Shown in pieces: positions 16,874 through 25,886 of a DNA stretch of 64,000 bases. The notes beneath the pieces are model-generated. The model was not told the origin of the DNA. It worked only from the letters and a program-made list of their open reading frames with translations, and did no database searches. The DNA is taken from positions 372,001 through 436,000 of the forward strand of contig CAVYRL010000001.1 in assembly GCA_963771025.1 (NCBI GenBank), in the 5' to 3' direction. Source of the DNA: Miltoncostaea sp963771025 (GTDB lineage Bacteria > Actinomycetota > Thermoleophilia > Miltoncostaeales > Miltoncostaeaceae). Each line of letters opens with the position of its first letter. Position 1 is the stretch's first letter. A program made the translations under genes and the position numbers.

Positions 16874-18775
16874 ATGACGGTTGTTGTCGGAGGTCGGAGC
16901 CGGGTACGCAGGGGGCGCGCGGCGGTGGCGGCGGCGGTCGGCATCGCGGCGGGGCTCGTGATGGTCGGGCCCGCCATGGCGCTGGACGCCACGGACACCA
17001 TCACCACTTTCGCCGGTAATGGGAGCGCCACGGCGAGCGGCGATGGAGGTCAGGCGACCGCCGCCGGCGTCCCGGGACCGCTCGGCATCACGGCGGCGCC
17101 CGACGGCCGGCTGATCATTCCCGACCCCAACGCGAACCGTGTCCGCGTGGTCGCGACGAACGGCATCATCACGACCCTCGCCGGGAACGGGACCGCCGGC
17201 TTCTCCGGCGACGGGGGCCCTGCGGCCGCCGCCCAGATCAATGGCCCGCGCGACGCCGCGGTCGACTCCGCCGGCAACATCTACATCGCCGACCGCGACA
17301 ACGCGCGGATCCGCAAGATCACCGCCGCGGGCATTATCTCGACCGTCGCGGGCGTCGGCACCTCGGGCTTCTCGGGCGACGGGGGCCCGGCCACCGCGGC
17401 AGAGCTCAACAATCCGGTCGGCGTCACCGTGGATTCGGCGGGGAACATCTACATCGCGGACGCCCTCAATCGCCGCGTCCGCAAGGTGACCGCATCCACC
17501 GGCGTCATCACGACGATCGCCGGCACCGGCGCGAGCGGCGCCACGGGCGACGGCGGCCCGGCGACCGCGGCCACGTTCGTGCGGCCGAACGACGTCCAGA
17601 TCACCAACCTCGGCGCGATCGTCGTCGCCGACTCCGACGCGCACAACGTGCGCAGCATCGACTCGGCCGGCGTCATCACGACGGTCGCCGGGAACGGCAC
17701 GCCGGGCAACGGGGGCGACGGCGGTGCCGCGGTCGGCGCGGAGCTGGCCACCCCGATCGAGGTCGCGATCGACCCGTTCAGCAACCTCTACATCGCCGAC
17801 CAGGGCAGCCAGCGGGTCCGGCGGGTCAACAGCGCGGGGATCATCTCCACGATCGCCGGCAACGGCACGGCCGGCTTCTCGGGCGACGGCGGCCCGGCGG
17901 GCGCGGCCCAGCTCAGCGCGCCCAGCGGCGTGTCGCTCAACGCCGTCGGCAACCTCTACATCGGGGACTCCGGCAACAACCGGGTCCGGGTGATCACCAA
18001 CCCCAACCCCTTCGTCACGCAGCCGCCCCCGGGCACACCCGGCCGTCTGAACGTTCCGTCGGGCTCGGCCGCGTGCAACGTGGTGCCGCCGGCTCCGAAG
18101 CCGACCAAGGGCTCGGGCAAGGTGACGCTGACCGCGCAGCAGCTGCTGATCAATCAGCGGATCTCGCAGGCGGCCGTGCGGCGGGTGAACGCCGTCCAGG
18201 CCTGGCTCGGCGCCGGGCTCGCGACGCAGGATCTGTGCGGTGGCGCGTTCGTGGCCCAGAGCTTCGGCCCCACGGTCACGCTCGGCTCCACCAGCACCCT
18301 CGTGCCCGGCGTCTCCTCGCCGCCCAACCCGCGGCCGGTGACCCCCGCAAAGGCCACCAAGGGCAACGTCAAGGGCGTCACGGTCAGCTCGGCGCAGCTG
18401 CTCATCAGCCAGCGCATCTCCCAGGCCGCGGTGCGACGGGCCAACGCCCTGCAGGCGCGCCTGGACAACGGCCTCACCGGCGGTGACCTGCGCCCCGGCG
18501 CGGTGACCTCCGCGAAGGTCGCGGTGGGTCTCACCGTCGTCTCGTCGGTGGCCGGCGGCGATCAGCCGCCCTCGCAGACCAAGGTGGCCCCTCCGGGTCC
18601 GCGCAGCGGCGCGAAGGTGACGGTGAGCGCCAGCCAGATCCTCATCAACCAGCGGGTCGCCCAGGCGGCCGTGCGTCGCAGCAACGCGCTCATCGCCCGC
18701 CTCGGCGGAGGCTTCAGCGCCGGGGACTTCCAGGCCTCCACGCTCAGCCGGCGAACGCTGGGGACCGGGCTCTAG
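16874..18775 (+). CDS. Secreted NHL-repeat beta-propeller with triplicated C-terminal module
   Basis: 633 residues, ATG start with GGGGGA upstream. A Sec-type signal peptide ends near residue 36 (VMVGPAMALDA). Residues 40-375 form an NHL-type propeller: six copies of a GNGTAGFSGDGGPA-like turn and repeated NIYIAD(...)R(I/V)RK(I/V) strands with a period of about 56 residues. A Pro-rich linker follows, then three copies of a 44-residue module (about 416-459, 500-543 and 581-624) of the form QLLINQRISQAAVRRVNAL, separated by Pro/Ser/Thr spacers. I do not recognise this module; it looks like an amphipathic helix pair. The propeller is probably a binding domain. The stop overlaps the convergent GH26 gene by 4 bp. 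Confidence 0.8.
   Translation: MTVVVGGRSRVRRGRAAVAAAVGIAAGLVMVGPAMALDATDTITTFAGNGSATASGDGGQATAAGVPGPLGITAAPDGRLIIPDPNANRVRVVATNGIITTLAGNGTAGFSGDGGPAAAAQINGPRDAAVDSAGNIYIADRDNARIRKITAAGIISTVAGVGTSGFSGDGGPATAAELNNPVGVTVDSAGNIYIADALNRRVRKVTASTGVITTIAGTGASGATGDGGPATAATFVRPNDVQITNLGAIVVADSDAHNVRSIDSAGVITTVAGNGTPGNGGDGGAAVGAELATPIEVAIDPFSNLYIADQGSQRVRRVNSAGIISTIAGNGTAGFSGDGGPAGAAQLSAPSGVSLNAVGNLYIGDSGNNRVRVITNPNPFVTQPPPGTPGRLNVPSGSAACNVVPPAPKPTKGSGKVTLTAQQLLINQRISQAAVRRVNAVQAWLGAGLATQDLCGGAFVAQSFGPTVTLGSTSTLVPGVSSPPNPRPVTPAKATKGNVKGVTVSSAQLLISQRISQAAVRRANALQARLDNGLTGGDLRPGAVTSAKVAVGLTVVSSVAGGDQPPSQTKVAPPGPRSGAKVTVSASQILINQRVAQAAVRRSNALIARLGGGFSAGDFQASTLSRRTLGTGL
18119..18745 (+). repeat. Three copies of a 44-residue helical module, period about 83 residues
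   Basis: In-frame repeats at about 18119-18250, 18371-18502 and 18614-18745 encode a K/G-V-T-(L/V) strand, a (Q/S)(L/I)L-I-(N/S)QR helix and an AQAAVRR(x)NAL helix ending in G(L/F). The spacing between copies is nearly constant while the linkers differ in sequence, so this is a domain duplication rather than simple DNA slippage. Confidence 0.75.
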
Positions 18776-19890
18776 TCGACCGGGACGATCACCGGAGCCT
18801 GGAGCCAACCCGGACCGAGGGCGCCCTTCTGCGCGAGGGCGCCCGCGGTCTGGCCCTGGAGCCGGAAGTCGAGCCCGCCGCCGTCGATGTCGTCGTACCA
18901 GAGCACGGCCTTCAGCCTCGGGTAGGTGGTGCGCAGGCGCGTGAAGGTCTGCCGGATCCACGCCCGGGCGTCGCCGCCGTCGGTCGTGGTGCCGATCTCG
19001 GAGATCATGATCGGCTTGCCGAAGCCGGTCAGCGCACGGTAGGTGTCGCGGTAGAGCGGGTCGGCGGTGCGCCATGAGCTCCAGCTGTAGGCCGTGCCCC
19101 AGTTGAAGCCGCTGGTCGAGACCCAGTCGACGTAGTCCCTGCCCGGGTAGTAGGCGCGGATGTCGTGATCCTCGCCGTCGATGCGCTCGAGATTGTTGAT
19201 CGACCAGATCCAGCTCACGTTCTTCGCCCCGGCCGCGGTGAAGATGTCGTGCACGTGGCGCCAGGCGGCGATGTAGAGGGCTGGCGTGTTGCCGTTCACC
19301 TGGACGCCCCAGGGGTACCAGGTGCCGTTCATCTCGTGCATGAGGCGGATCATGATCGGCTGCTTGTAGGCGGCGATCTGTCGCGCCCACGATCGGATGT
19401 AGCGGTCGTGCGCGCCGTCGGCGATCCGCTGGAGGTTGATGTCCGGCTGGATGGCGACGTGCCGGACGCCGACCGGCGCGCTCCACGGCTCCCAGGTGAT
19501 CATCGGGATCGCGCCCGCGTCGGCCACGTTGTGCGCCCAGTCGGGACGAAAGCGGCGCTCGCCGCTCAGCCACTGCTGATACCAGTTGACGATGCGCGGC
19601 CGCTGGCCGTTGGCCGCGGTCCATTCGACGATCGCACCCGGGGTCGTCACGAGCGAGAAGTTCGACACCCCCAGGTAAACGCCGCGGGGCGGCGGCTCGA
19701 CGCGCTGCATCGGCACCGAGGGGTCGGGGGGCGGAACCAGCTCGATGTCGGCCGTGGGGCTCGTCGCGGCGTCGGAGCGCGACCGGTCGGCGGCCAGGAA
19801 GGGGACGGCCAGCACCGTCGCGACGGCCGCGGCCACCAGCACCGCGATCGCGCCGCCCAGAACCCGTCTGCGCCATGGTTTCGTCCTCAT
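18772..19890 (-). CDS. Secreted glycoside hydrolase family 26-like (beta-mannanase/beta-glucanase)
   Basis: 372 residues beginning with a basic N-terminus and a hydrophobic signal or anchor helix (about 10-33). The catalytic barrel carries the GH26-type acid/base motif RLMHEMNGTWYPWG (Glu186) and a nucleophile strand end ISEIGTT (Glu298), with an aromatic-rich WIWSINNLE stretch between them. Known family members hydrolyse beta-mannan, beta-1,3-xylan or mixed-linkage beta-glucan. ATG at 19890 gives a sensible leader; longer in-frame starts exist. It is divergent from the GH6 gene and near the BcsA-like synthase, so trimming of an own exopolysaccharide or scavenging of plant polymer are both possible. 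Confidence 0.78.
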   Translation of the reverse strand: MRTKPWRRRVLGGAIAVLVAAAVATVLAVPFLAADRSRSDAATSPTADIELVPPPDPSVPMQRVEPPPRGVYLGVSNFSLVTTPGAIVEWTAANGQRPRIVNWYQQWLSGERRFRPDWAHNVADAGAIPMITWEPWSAPVGVRHVAIQPDINLQRIADGAHDRYIRSWARQIAAYKQPIMIRLMHEMNGTWYPWGVQVNGNTPALYIAAWRHVHDIFTAAGAKNVSWIWSINNLERIDGEDHDIRAYYPGRDYVDWVSTSGFNWGTAYSWSSWRTADPLYRDTYRALTGFGKPIMISEIGTTTDGGDARAWIRQTFTRLRTTYPRLKAVLWYDDIDGGGLDFRLQGQTAGALAQKGALGPGWLQAPVIVPVD

Positions 19891-20024
19891 CTCCCTGGAG
19901 TCGGCATCGCGACCCCTCCAAGTGAGCGGGGATCCGGCGGCTCCCCCCGCCCGCATCCACGATTCGCCGGCGGACTCCGCCCGAGCGGACGCGCGGGTGG
20001 AGGATTCCATAGGCTTCAGATCGT

Positions 20025-20058
20025 GTGCCCGGTGACCGATAGGTGGGTCACCGTGCAC
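20025..20058 (+). promoter_or_regulatory. Hairpin in the leader directly before the GH6 gene
   Basis: A perfect 8-bp stem (20030-20037 with 20046-20053) with an 8-base loop is extended by four more pairs after one mismatch (gtgc with gcac). It ends 10 bases before the GH6 ATG, where it could act as an operator or control ribosome access. The loop side contains CCGATAGG (20036-20043), also found before the BcsA gene. The function is not known. Confidence 0.4.
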
Positions 20059-20068
20059 GCGGATCCTC

Positions 20069-21130
20069 ATGGAGTCGAAACCCCACCACCGCCTGACAGC
20101 AGGCGCTCGGCGCCTTCTGCTCGCTCTCGGCTTCACCGTCGCGATCGTCGCGACGGCCGCGGCGTCGGCCTCGGCCGCGCCGCCGGCGCGGGTGGGCGGC
20201 GTCATCCTTGACGGCCTGCTGCGGGCCGGGATCGGCAAGCCCGCTCCCGCATCGCCGCTCTCCACGATGCAGCTCTACGTCGAGCCCCGGGGCTCGGCGC
20301 GTATTCAGGCCAACGCCTGGAGCCGGTCGCGGCCCGACGACGCGACCCTGATCGAGCGGATCGCGCGGCAGCCGCAGGCCCTGTGGCTGGGGGAGTGGAG
20401 GTCGAACGTGCGCGTCAGCGTGGCGCGGCGCGTCTCCCGGGCCCGCTCCGCCGGCCGCGTGCCGGTGCTCGTGGCCTACAACATCCCCAACCGCGACTGC
20501 GGCCAGCACTCCACCGGGGGCCTCCCCAGCGCCGAGGCCTACCGCACCTGGATCGGCCGGGTCGCCGACGGCATCGGCAGGTCTCCGGCCGTGGTGATCC
20601 TGGAGCCGGACGCGCTGGCGGGCTTCGACTGCCTCTCCAAGGGGCAGCGCCACGAGCGCATCGAGCTGATCCGGTATGCGGTGGAGCGCCTCTCGGCACG
20701 CCCCGCGACCGCTGTCTACATTGACGCCGGCAACGCCGGCTGGGTGCGGCCCGCCACCATCGCCCGGCGGCTGCGCGCGGCCGGCGTGACGCGGGCGCGC
20801 GGCTTCGCGATCAACGTCGCCGGCTTCGAGACCACCGCGCGCTCACGCTCCTACGGCCGGGCGATCTCGCGCCGGACGGGCGGCGCGCACTTCGTCATCG
20901 ACACCAGCCGCAACGGCGCCGGCCCGGCCGGTCCCGGCGAGTGGTGCAATCCCCCGGGCCGCGCGCTGGGCGAGTTTCCGACCACGCAGACGGGCGATCC
21001 GCTGGTCGATGCGCTGCTGTGGGTCAAGCGCCCCGGCGAGTCGGACGGGCAGTGCAACGGCGGTCCCCCCGCCGGCACCTGGTGGCCCGACTACGCCCTC
21101 GATCTGGCCCGACGGGCCGCCGCTCTCTAG
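20069..21130 (+). CDS. Secreted glycoside hydrolase family 6 (cellulase/endoglucanase)
   Basis: 353 residues with a signal peptide of about 37 residues ending in ASASAAPPA. GH6 landmarks are all present: AWLGEW-like WLGEW at about 106-110, VLVAYNIPNRDCGQHSTGG at about 134-151 including the conserved Asp143, VVILEPDALAG with the probable catalytic acid Asp181, and the C-terminal WVKRPGESDGQC loop. GH6 enzymes are inverting beta-1,4-glucanases. A secreted cellulase next to a cellulose-synthase-like gene fits the BcsZ-type role of trimming nascent glucan, although BcsZ itself belongs to GH8. The ATG lacks a strong Shine-Dalgarno sequence and follows a hairpin. Confidence 0.88.
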   Translation: MESKPHHRLTAGARRLLLALGFTVAIVATAAASASAAPPARVGGVILDGLLRAGIGKPAPASPLSTMQLYVEPRGSARIQANAWSRSRPDDATLIERIARQPQALWLGEWRSNVRVSVARRVSRARSAGRVPVLVAYNIPNRDCGQHSTGGLPSAEAYRTWIGRVADGIGRSPAVVILEPDALAGFDCLSKGQRHERIELIRYAVERLSARPATAVYIDAGNAGWVRPATIARRLRAAGVTRARGFAINVAGFETTARSRSYGRAISRRTGGAHFVIDTSRNGAGPAGPGEWCNPPGRALGEFPTTQTGDPLVDALLWVKRPGESDGQCNGGPPAGTWWPDYALDLARRAAAL

Positions 21131-21178
21131 GCCCGCGGGGGCGGCGGCCGGCCTCTGAGCCGCCGATCACGCGAAACC

Positions 21179-21221
21179 GGCCTGACGCAGGCCGCAAGTC
21201 GGCTCCCCGTAGGCCGATAGG
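21179..21221 (+). promoter_or_regulatory. Two tandem hairpins in the leader of the BcsA-like gene
   Basis: The 141-bp gap before the synthase gene contains a ggcc/ggcc hairpin (21179-21193) and a second GTCGGC/GCCGAT hairpin (21198-21218, one G-U pair), followed by the CCGATAGG octamer (21214-21221) shared with the GH6 leader. A cyclic-di-GMP riboswitch would make biological sense. The sequence does not show the class I signature (GAAA tetraloop plus ACGCAAAGCC), so it is recorded only as a structured leader. Confidence 0.3.
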
Positions 21222-21271
21222 AGACACGACGGGCGTGCTCGCGCGCGCTGGGACCAACGGGGACGGCAGGG

Positions 21272-23317
21272 ATGCCTCGACTGACGCACAGCGACGCCGC
21301 GAAGGCGGTTGACACCGGACGGCCTCCCATGGCGCCGGCCTCCCGATGGACTCAGGTCGCGACCATCGCGGCCCTGATCGCGGGCGCCGCGTACCTCGTG
21401 TGGCGGTGGGGATTCACGATCGACGGCGCGGCGCTGTGGCTCGCGCTCCCCCTGGTGGTGGCCGAGACGTACGGCCTGTTCATGCTGGTGCTGCTGGCGT
21501 TCTCGTGCTGGCGCCTCGCCGCCCGTCCCACGCCCGCGCCCCTCGGGGGGCGCCGGGTGGCGCTGCTGATCGCGACCTTCGACGAGGACGAGGACGTGCT
21601 GCGCCCGACCGTCGTCGGCGCCCTCGCCGTGCGCAACGACGTCGAGCCCGAGGTCTGGGTTCTGGACGACGGCGGACGCCAGTGGGTCCGGGAGATGTGC
21701 GGGGAGCTCGGTGCGCGGTACCTCAGCCGCCCGGCCCCCCGGGCCCACGCCAAGGCCGGCAACATCAACCACGCGCTCGAGCACGTCGACGCCGAGTTCC
21801 TGGTCACCCTGGACGCCGACCACGTGCCGCGCCCCGAGCTGATCGAGCGGATGCTCAGCCACATGGTCGATCCGGGGATCGCGGTCGTCCAGGCTCCTCA
21901 GGCCTTCTACAACCGCGGCTTCGGCCATCCCCGGGCCGAGGACGACCCGCTGCGCAACGAGCAGAGCATCTTCTTCGACGTCATCTGCCCCGGCAAGGAC
22001 CGGCACGGCGCCGCGTTCTGGTGCGGCTGCCCCTCGGTCATCCGCCGCGAGGCGCTCGTCGAGGTCGGCGGGGTCGCGACGGACACGGTCGTCGAGGACG
22101 CCCACACCACCCTGCTCCTCAACGCGCGCGGCTGGCGCGTCGCCTACCACAACGAGGTGATGGCCCTCGGCATCGCGCCCGAGGAGATCGGCGCCTTCGT
22201 CGTCCAGCGCGGTCGCTGGGCGCGGGGCTCGCTGCAGATGCTGCGGCTGGACACCCCGCTGTTCAAGCGCGGCCTCACGATGGCACAGCGCTGGGAGTAC
22301 ATGGCCAGCTGCCTGCACTTCCTCGAGGGCCCGCAGCGGGTGGTCGGCCTGATGGTTCCCCCGATCGTGCTGGCGACCGGCACCATCCCGATCTCGGCCC
22401 CGCCGCTCCTGTACCTGCTGATCTTCGCCCCTCAGCTGATCCTGATCCCCACCGCCTCGAAGGCCCTGACGCGCGGCCACTACCGTCTGCTCGAGGGCGA
22501 GCGCTACTCGATCGTGCGCATGGAGGCCTACCTCCACGCGCTCGCGGCGTTGCCCCGCGGACGGGGCGGCGGCTTCAAGGTCACCCCGAAGGGCGCGCGC
22601 ACCGGATCCCGCTCGCCCGTCGCCCGCGCGCTGCGCCTACCGATCCTGATCGCGGCCATCACCCTGGCGGCGGTCGGGTACCAGACCGCCGCTCAGATCT
22701 TCGGCCTGCCCGGCCGCCTGGCGCCGGGCGCCTCGTTCGTGACGACCCTGTGGGCGTTCGTCAACCTGGCCCTGATCGCGTACACCGTCGTCTGGGCGCG
22801 CAGCGTCCAGCACCGGCGCCGCAGCCACCGATTCCCGGCGGCCGTGCACGTCGGCTACTCCGCCGAGAAGGGCGAGCTGCCCTCGCTGCCGGGCCGCATC
22901 GAGGACCTCAGTCGCCACGGCGCGCGCCTGTCCGTGTCGGACGAGCGCGCCCCGGGGGAGAGGCTGCGCCTGGTTCTGCTGCTCGACGACGGCCCGGTGG
23001 AGCTGCTCGGCACGGTCGCCTCGGTGACGCCGGACGCCGTCGGCGACGGCTACATCGTCGGCTTCGACTTCGATGACCTCGACGCGCCGGTCATCGACGC
23101 GATCGTGGCCTGGTGCTTCCGCTACCCCTTCGGCGCCGAGCACGCGGTGGGGCCGAGGACGGCTCCCGGGGACGGCGGCCGGGTCATTCCCGCCCACGAG
23201 GTGGCGTACGGGCGCCAGGTGCGCATGCTGGCGACCGCGGAGTCGGCGGCCTCGACGGAGTTGCCCGAGGAGCCCCAGGGCCTCCAGGAGACCGAATCCG
23301 CGGAGCCCGAGAGCTGA
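21272..23317 (+). CDS. bcsA: Cellulose synthase-like GT2 with C-terminal PilZ domain
   Basis: 681 residues: N-terminal helices, a cytosolic GT2 domain, further helices and a C-terminal PilZ domain. Catalytic motifs are complete: LDDGG at 131-135, HAKAGNINHAL at 159-169, DADH at 181-184, VEDAHTT with the base Asp276 and QRGRW at 312-316. The gating-loop motif FKVTPKG (435-441) is typical of BcsA. The PilZ domain (about 512-620) has RRSHR (516-520) and DLSRHG (545-550), the residues expected to bind cyclic di-GMP. It should polymerise UDP-sugar into a beta-glucan and extrude it across the membrane. No BcsB or outer-membrane partner is nearby, consistent with a monoderm. The GGDEF-EAL gene follows after tRNA-Pro. 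Confidence 0.88.
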   Translation: MPRLTHSDAAKAVDTGRPPMAPASRWTQVATIAALIAGAAYLVWRWGFTIDGAALWLALPLVVAETYGLFMLVLLAFSCWRLAARPTPAPLGGRRVALLIATFDEDEDVLRPTVVGALAVRNDVEPEVWVLDDGGRQWVREMCGELGARYLSRPAPRAHAKAGNINHALEHVDAEFLVTLDADHVPRPELIERMLSHMVDPGIAVVQAPQAFYNRGFGHPRAEDDPLRNEQSIFFDVICPGKDRHGAAFWCGCPSVIRREALVEVGGVATDTVVEDAHTTLLLNARGWRVAYHNEVMALGIAPEEIGAFVVQRGRWARGSLQMLRLDTPLFKRGLTMAQRWEYMASCLHFLEGPQRVVGLMVPPIVLATGTIPISAPPLLYLLIFAPQLILIPTASKALTRGHYRLLEGERYSIVRMEAYLHALAALPRGRGGGFKVTPKGARTGSRSPVARALRLPILIAAITLAAVGYQTAAQIFGLPGRLAPGASFVTTLWAFVNLALIAYTVVWARSVQHRRRSHRFPAAVHVGYSAEKGELPSLPGRIEDLSRHGARLSVSDERAPGERLRLVLLLDDGPVELLGTVASVTPDAVGDGYIVGFDFDDLDAPVIDAIVAWCFRYPFGAEHAVGPRTAPGDGGRVIPAHEVAYGRQVRMLATAESAASTELPEEPQGLQETESAEPES

Positions 23318-23336
23318 GCTACGCTGATCCCGGTTT

Positions 23337-23410
23337 CGGGACGTAGCGCAGCCTGGTAGCGCACCGCCTTTGGGTGGCGGGGGTCCCCGGTTCGAATCCG
23401 GGCGTCCCGA
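23337..23410 (+). tRNA. tRNA-Pro (anticodon TGG)
   Basis: A full cloverleaf can be drawn: acceptor CGGGACG (23337-23343) with CGTCCCG (23403-23409), a four-pair D stem, anticodon stem CCGCC/GGCGG with TGG at 23371-23373, a variable region and T arm CCGGG/TTCGAAT-type loop. The 3' CCA is not encoded. It lies between the synthase and diguanylate cyclase genes. Confidence 0.93.
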
Positions 23411-23480
23411 TGGAATCGTGCGGTCAACGACGGCAGACGCCGCGCTCAGTCGGGGTCGGTCGTGAGCCGATGAACCCTGC

Positions 23481-25805
23481 ATGACGAATCCTGCGGGCGA
23501 TCTCGCTCATCGCCCGCGGATCGCGGTGCTGACGGGCTGGGGCGCGGTTCTCGCCGCGCTGCTGGTCTACGCCGTCCACGTGGCGGCGGGCCTCGGCACG
23601 AGTCCCGCGATGATGACCGTCTTCGACGGGTGGCTCTACTCCTTCCTGGTCGTGGCCGGCGGCGTCGGGGTGCTGGCGCGCGTCGCCTTGGTGCGTGAGG
23701 AGAGGCTGGCCTGGTCGCTGATCGGCGTGGGCGCTCTCGCGTGGGCCGTCGGCGACGTCTACTGGTCGCTCGTCCTGTCGGGCCGCGCCGAGGTGCCGGT
23801 CCCCTCGATCGCGGACGGCTTCTACCTGGCGTTCTACCCCCTGATGTACGCGGGGCTCGTGCTGCTGCTGCGGGCGCGCCTGCGCCGCTTCCACGCCAGC
23901 CAGTGGCTCGACGGCCTCGCGGCGGCGCTGATCGTCGCGGCCCTCGGGGTCGCCGTGCTCATGCCGCCCATCCTCGACTCCAACGCCGGGAGCGACGCCG
24001 AGGGCGTGGCGACCAACCTCGCCTACCCCCTGGGCGACCTGCTGGTGCTCGGGCTCGTCGTGGCGCTGGCGGGCCTGATGGGGTGGCGGCCCGGCCGGGC
24101 CGTGGGCCTCCTCGCGTTCGGGTGCCTCACCTTCACGCTTGCCGACAGCGTGTACCTGTTCCAGTCGGCGGCGGGCACCTACGCCGAGGGCGGCCTGTTC
24201 GACCTCTTCTGGCCGCTCGGCATGGTGTGCATGGGACTTGCGGCGTGGCAGCCGAGCCGCCGGGTCCGCGCGGCGCGCCTCGAGGGCTGGAGCGTGATGA
24301 TCCTCCCCGGGGCCGTCGCGCTGGGGGCCACCGCGCTGCTGGTCTACGACCACTACCGGCCGGCCGCCGTCGGCGCGATCTGGCTGGCGGCCGCGGCGCT
24401 GGTGGTGTGCGTGGCCCGCGCGGGCCTCACCTTTCGCGAGAACATCTCGCAGGCGGTCACCGACGCCCTCACCGGGCTGCCCAATCGGCGCCTCTTCCAC
24501 GATCGGGTCGAGCAGGCGGTGTTGAGGGCCAGCCGGCAGGGCGAGCGGGTCGCGGTGATGATCGTCAACATCGACCGCTTCAAGGAGGTCAACGACACCC
24601 TCGGTCACCACTCCGGCGACATCATGCTGCAGGAGATCGCCCGCCGGCTGCGCGCCGCGGTGCGGACCAGCGACACCGTCGCCCGCCTCGGTGGAGACGA
24701 GTTCGCCGTGCTGCTGCCCAACATCGCCGACGCGGCGGCGGCGGAGGCGGTGGCGACGAACCTCGGCCGGGTGATCGCCGCCCCGATCCTGGTGGAGGGC
24801 CTCTCGCTCGAGAACGAGGCCAGCATCGGCATCACCCTCTTCCCGGATCATGGAGACGACCTCAACGGTCTCCTCCAGCGCGCCGACGTCGCGATGTACA
24901 CCGCGAAATCCGACTCGCTGAGTCACTCGCTCTACGGGTCCGAGCGCGACGAGTACAGCCCCGAGCGCCTGGCGCTGGTGGGCGAGCTGCGGCGCGCGAT
25001 CGAGCAGGACGAGCTGATCGTCCACTTCCAGCCGAAGATCGATCTCATGACGGGCGTCGTGGCCGGTGTCGAGGCCCTGGTGCGCTGGGAGCACCCGGAG
25101 CGGGGCCTGCTGCCCCCGGGCGAGTTCATACCGGTCGCCGAGCACACCTCGCTGATCCGCCCGATCACCCTCCACGTCATCGAGCGCGCGCTGGCCCAGT
25201 GCCGCGTCTGGGAGAACGAGGGCCACACCCTGTCGGTGGCGGTCAACATCTCCTCGCGCAATCTGATGGACGCCGAATTCGCCAGATCCATCGACGCCGC
25301 CCTCGCGCGCTGGTCGATGTACCCCGGGCGGCTGGAGCTCGAGATCACCGAGACGGCGCTCATGGAGAATCACGTCCGTTCGATCGAGATGCTCCACGAG
25401 CTCGGCGCCCTCGGCGTGACCCTGGCGATCGACGACTTCGGGGTCGGGTACTCGTCGCTGAGCCACCTCAAGGGCCTGCCGATCAGCGTGCTGAAGATCG
25501 ACAGGTCCTTCGTGACCGCCATGTGCAGCGATTCCGCCGACGCCATGATCGTGCGCTCGACGGTGGAGCTCGGCCGCAGCCTCGGCCTCCAGGTGGTCGC
25601 GGAGGGGATCGAGGACCAGGAGGCGCTCGAGGCGCTCCGGGCGCTGGGATGTGGTCTGGGACAGGGCTTCCACATCAGCCCCCCGCTCGCGGGGCCGGAG
25701 CTGATCGCGTGGCTCGCCGAGACCGATGCGGACGGGATCCGATTTCGCCGTCCGACGGATCGCGCTAACCTTCCGCGCGGCGGTCCCGCTCGGGGCCGGC
25801 TATGA
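23481..25805 (+). CDS. Membrane GGDEF-EAL bifunctional cyclic-di-GMP enzyme
   Basis: 774 residues. The first 310 form about nine hydrophobic segments (an uncharacterised membrane sensor). A GGDEF domain follows with an intact active site (GGDEF at 404-408) and an inhibitory I-site RTSD exactly five residues before it. The EAL domain has intact EALVRWEHP (531 onward), ITETALMEN, DDFGVGYSSLSHLK and LKIDRSFV motifs. Both synthase and phosphodiesterase activities therefore look possible; which dominates cannot be read. Its position close to a BcsA-PilZ protein suggests local control of glucan synthesis. The ATG at 23481 has no strong ribosome-binding site. Confidence 0.92.
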   Translation: MTNPAGDLAHRPRIAVLTGWGAVLAALLVYAVHVAAGLGTSPAMMTVFDGWLYSFLVVAGGVGVLARVALVREERLAWSLIGVGALAWAVGDVYWSLVLSGRAEVPVPSIADGFYLAFYPLMYAGLVLLLRARLRRFHASQWLDGLAAALIVAALGVAVLMPPILDSNAGSDAEGVATNLAYPLGDLLVLGLVVALAGLMGWRPGRAVGLLAFGCLTFTLADSVYLFQSAAGTYAEGGLFDLFWPLGMVCMGLAAWQPSRRVRAARLEGWSVMILPGAVALGATALLVYDHYRPAAVGAIWLAAAALVVCVARAGLTFRENISQAVTDALTGLPNRRLFHDRVEQAVLRASRQGERVAVMIVNIDRFKEVNDTLGHHSGDIMLQEIARRLRAAVRTSDTVARLGGDEFAVLLPNIADAAAAEAVATNLGRVIAAPILVEGLSLENEASIGITLFPDHGDDLNGLLQRADVAMYTAKSDSLSHSLYGSERDEYSPERLALVGELRRAIEQDELIVHFQPKIDLMTGVVAGVEALVRWEHPERGLLPPGEFIPVAEHTSLIRPITLHVIERALAQCRVWENEGHTLSVAVNISSRNLMDAEFARSIDAALARWSMYPGRLELEITETALMENHVRSIEMLHELGALGVTLAIDDFGVGYSSLSHLKGLPISVLKIDRSFVTAMCSDSADAMIVRSTVELGRSLGLQVVAEGIEDQEALEALRALGCGLGQGFHISPPLAGPELIAWLAETDADGIRFRRPTDRANLPRGGPARGRL

Positions 25806-25886
25806 ACGCGTGGATGAGCGACGACGTGAACGGGCCTCAAAGCTCGGCGGGTCTTCGGTTCCTCGCTGAGCGATAAAGGATGGGTA

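Noticed and set aside
21163..21226. Cyclic-di-GMP class I riboswitch before the BcsA-like gene
   Set aside because: Some elements (GAAACC, GCAA, GATAGG) tempt, but the GAAA-tetraloop hairpin and ACGCAAAGCC core are absent; kept only as a structured leader.
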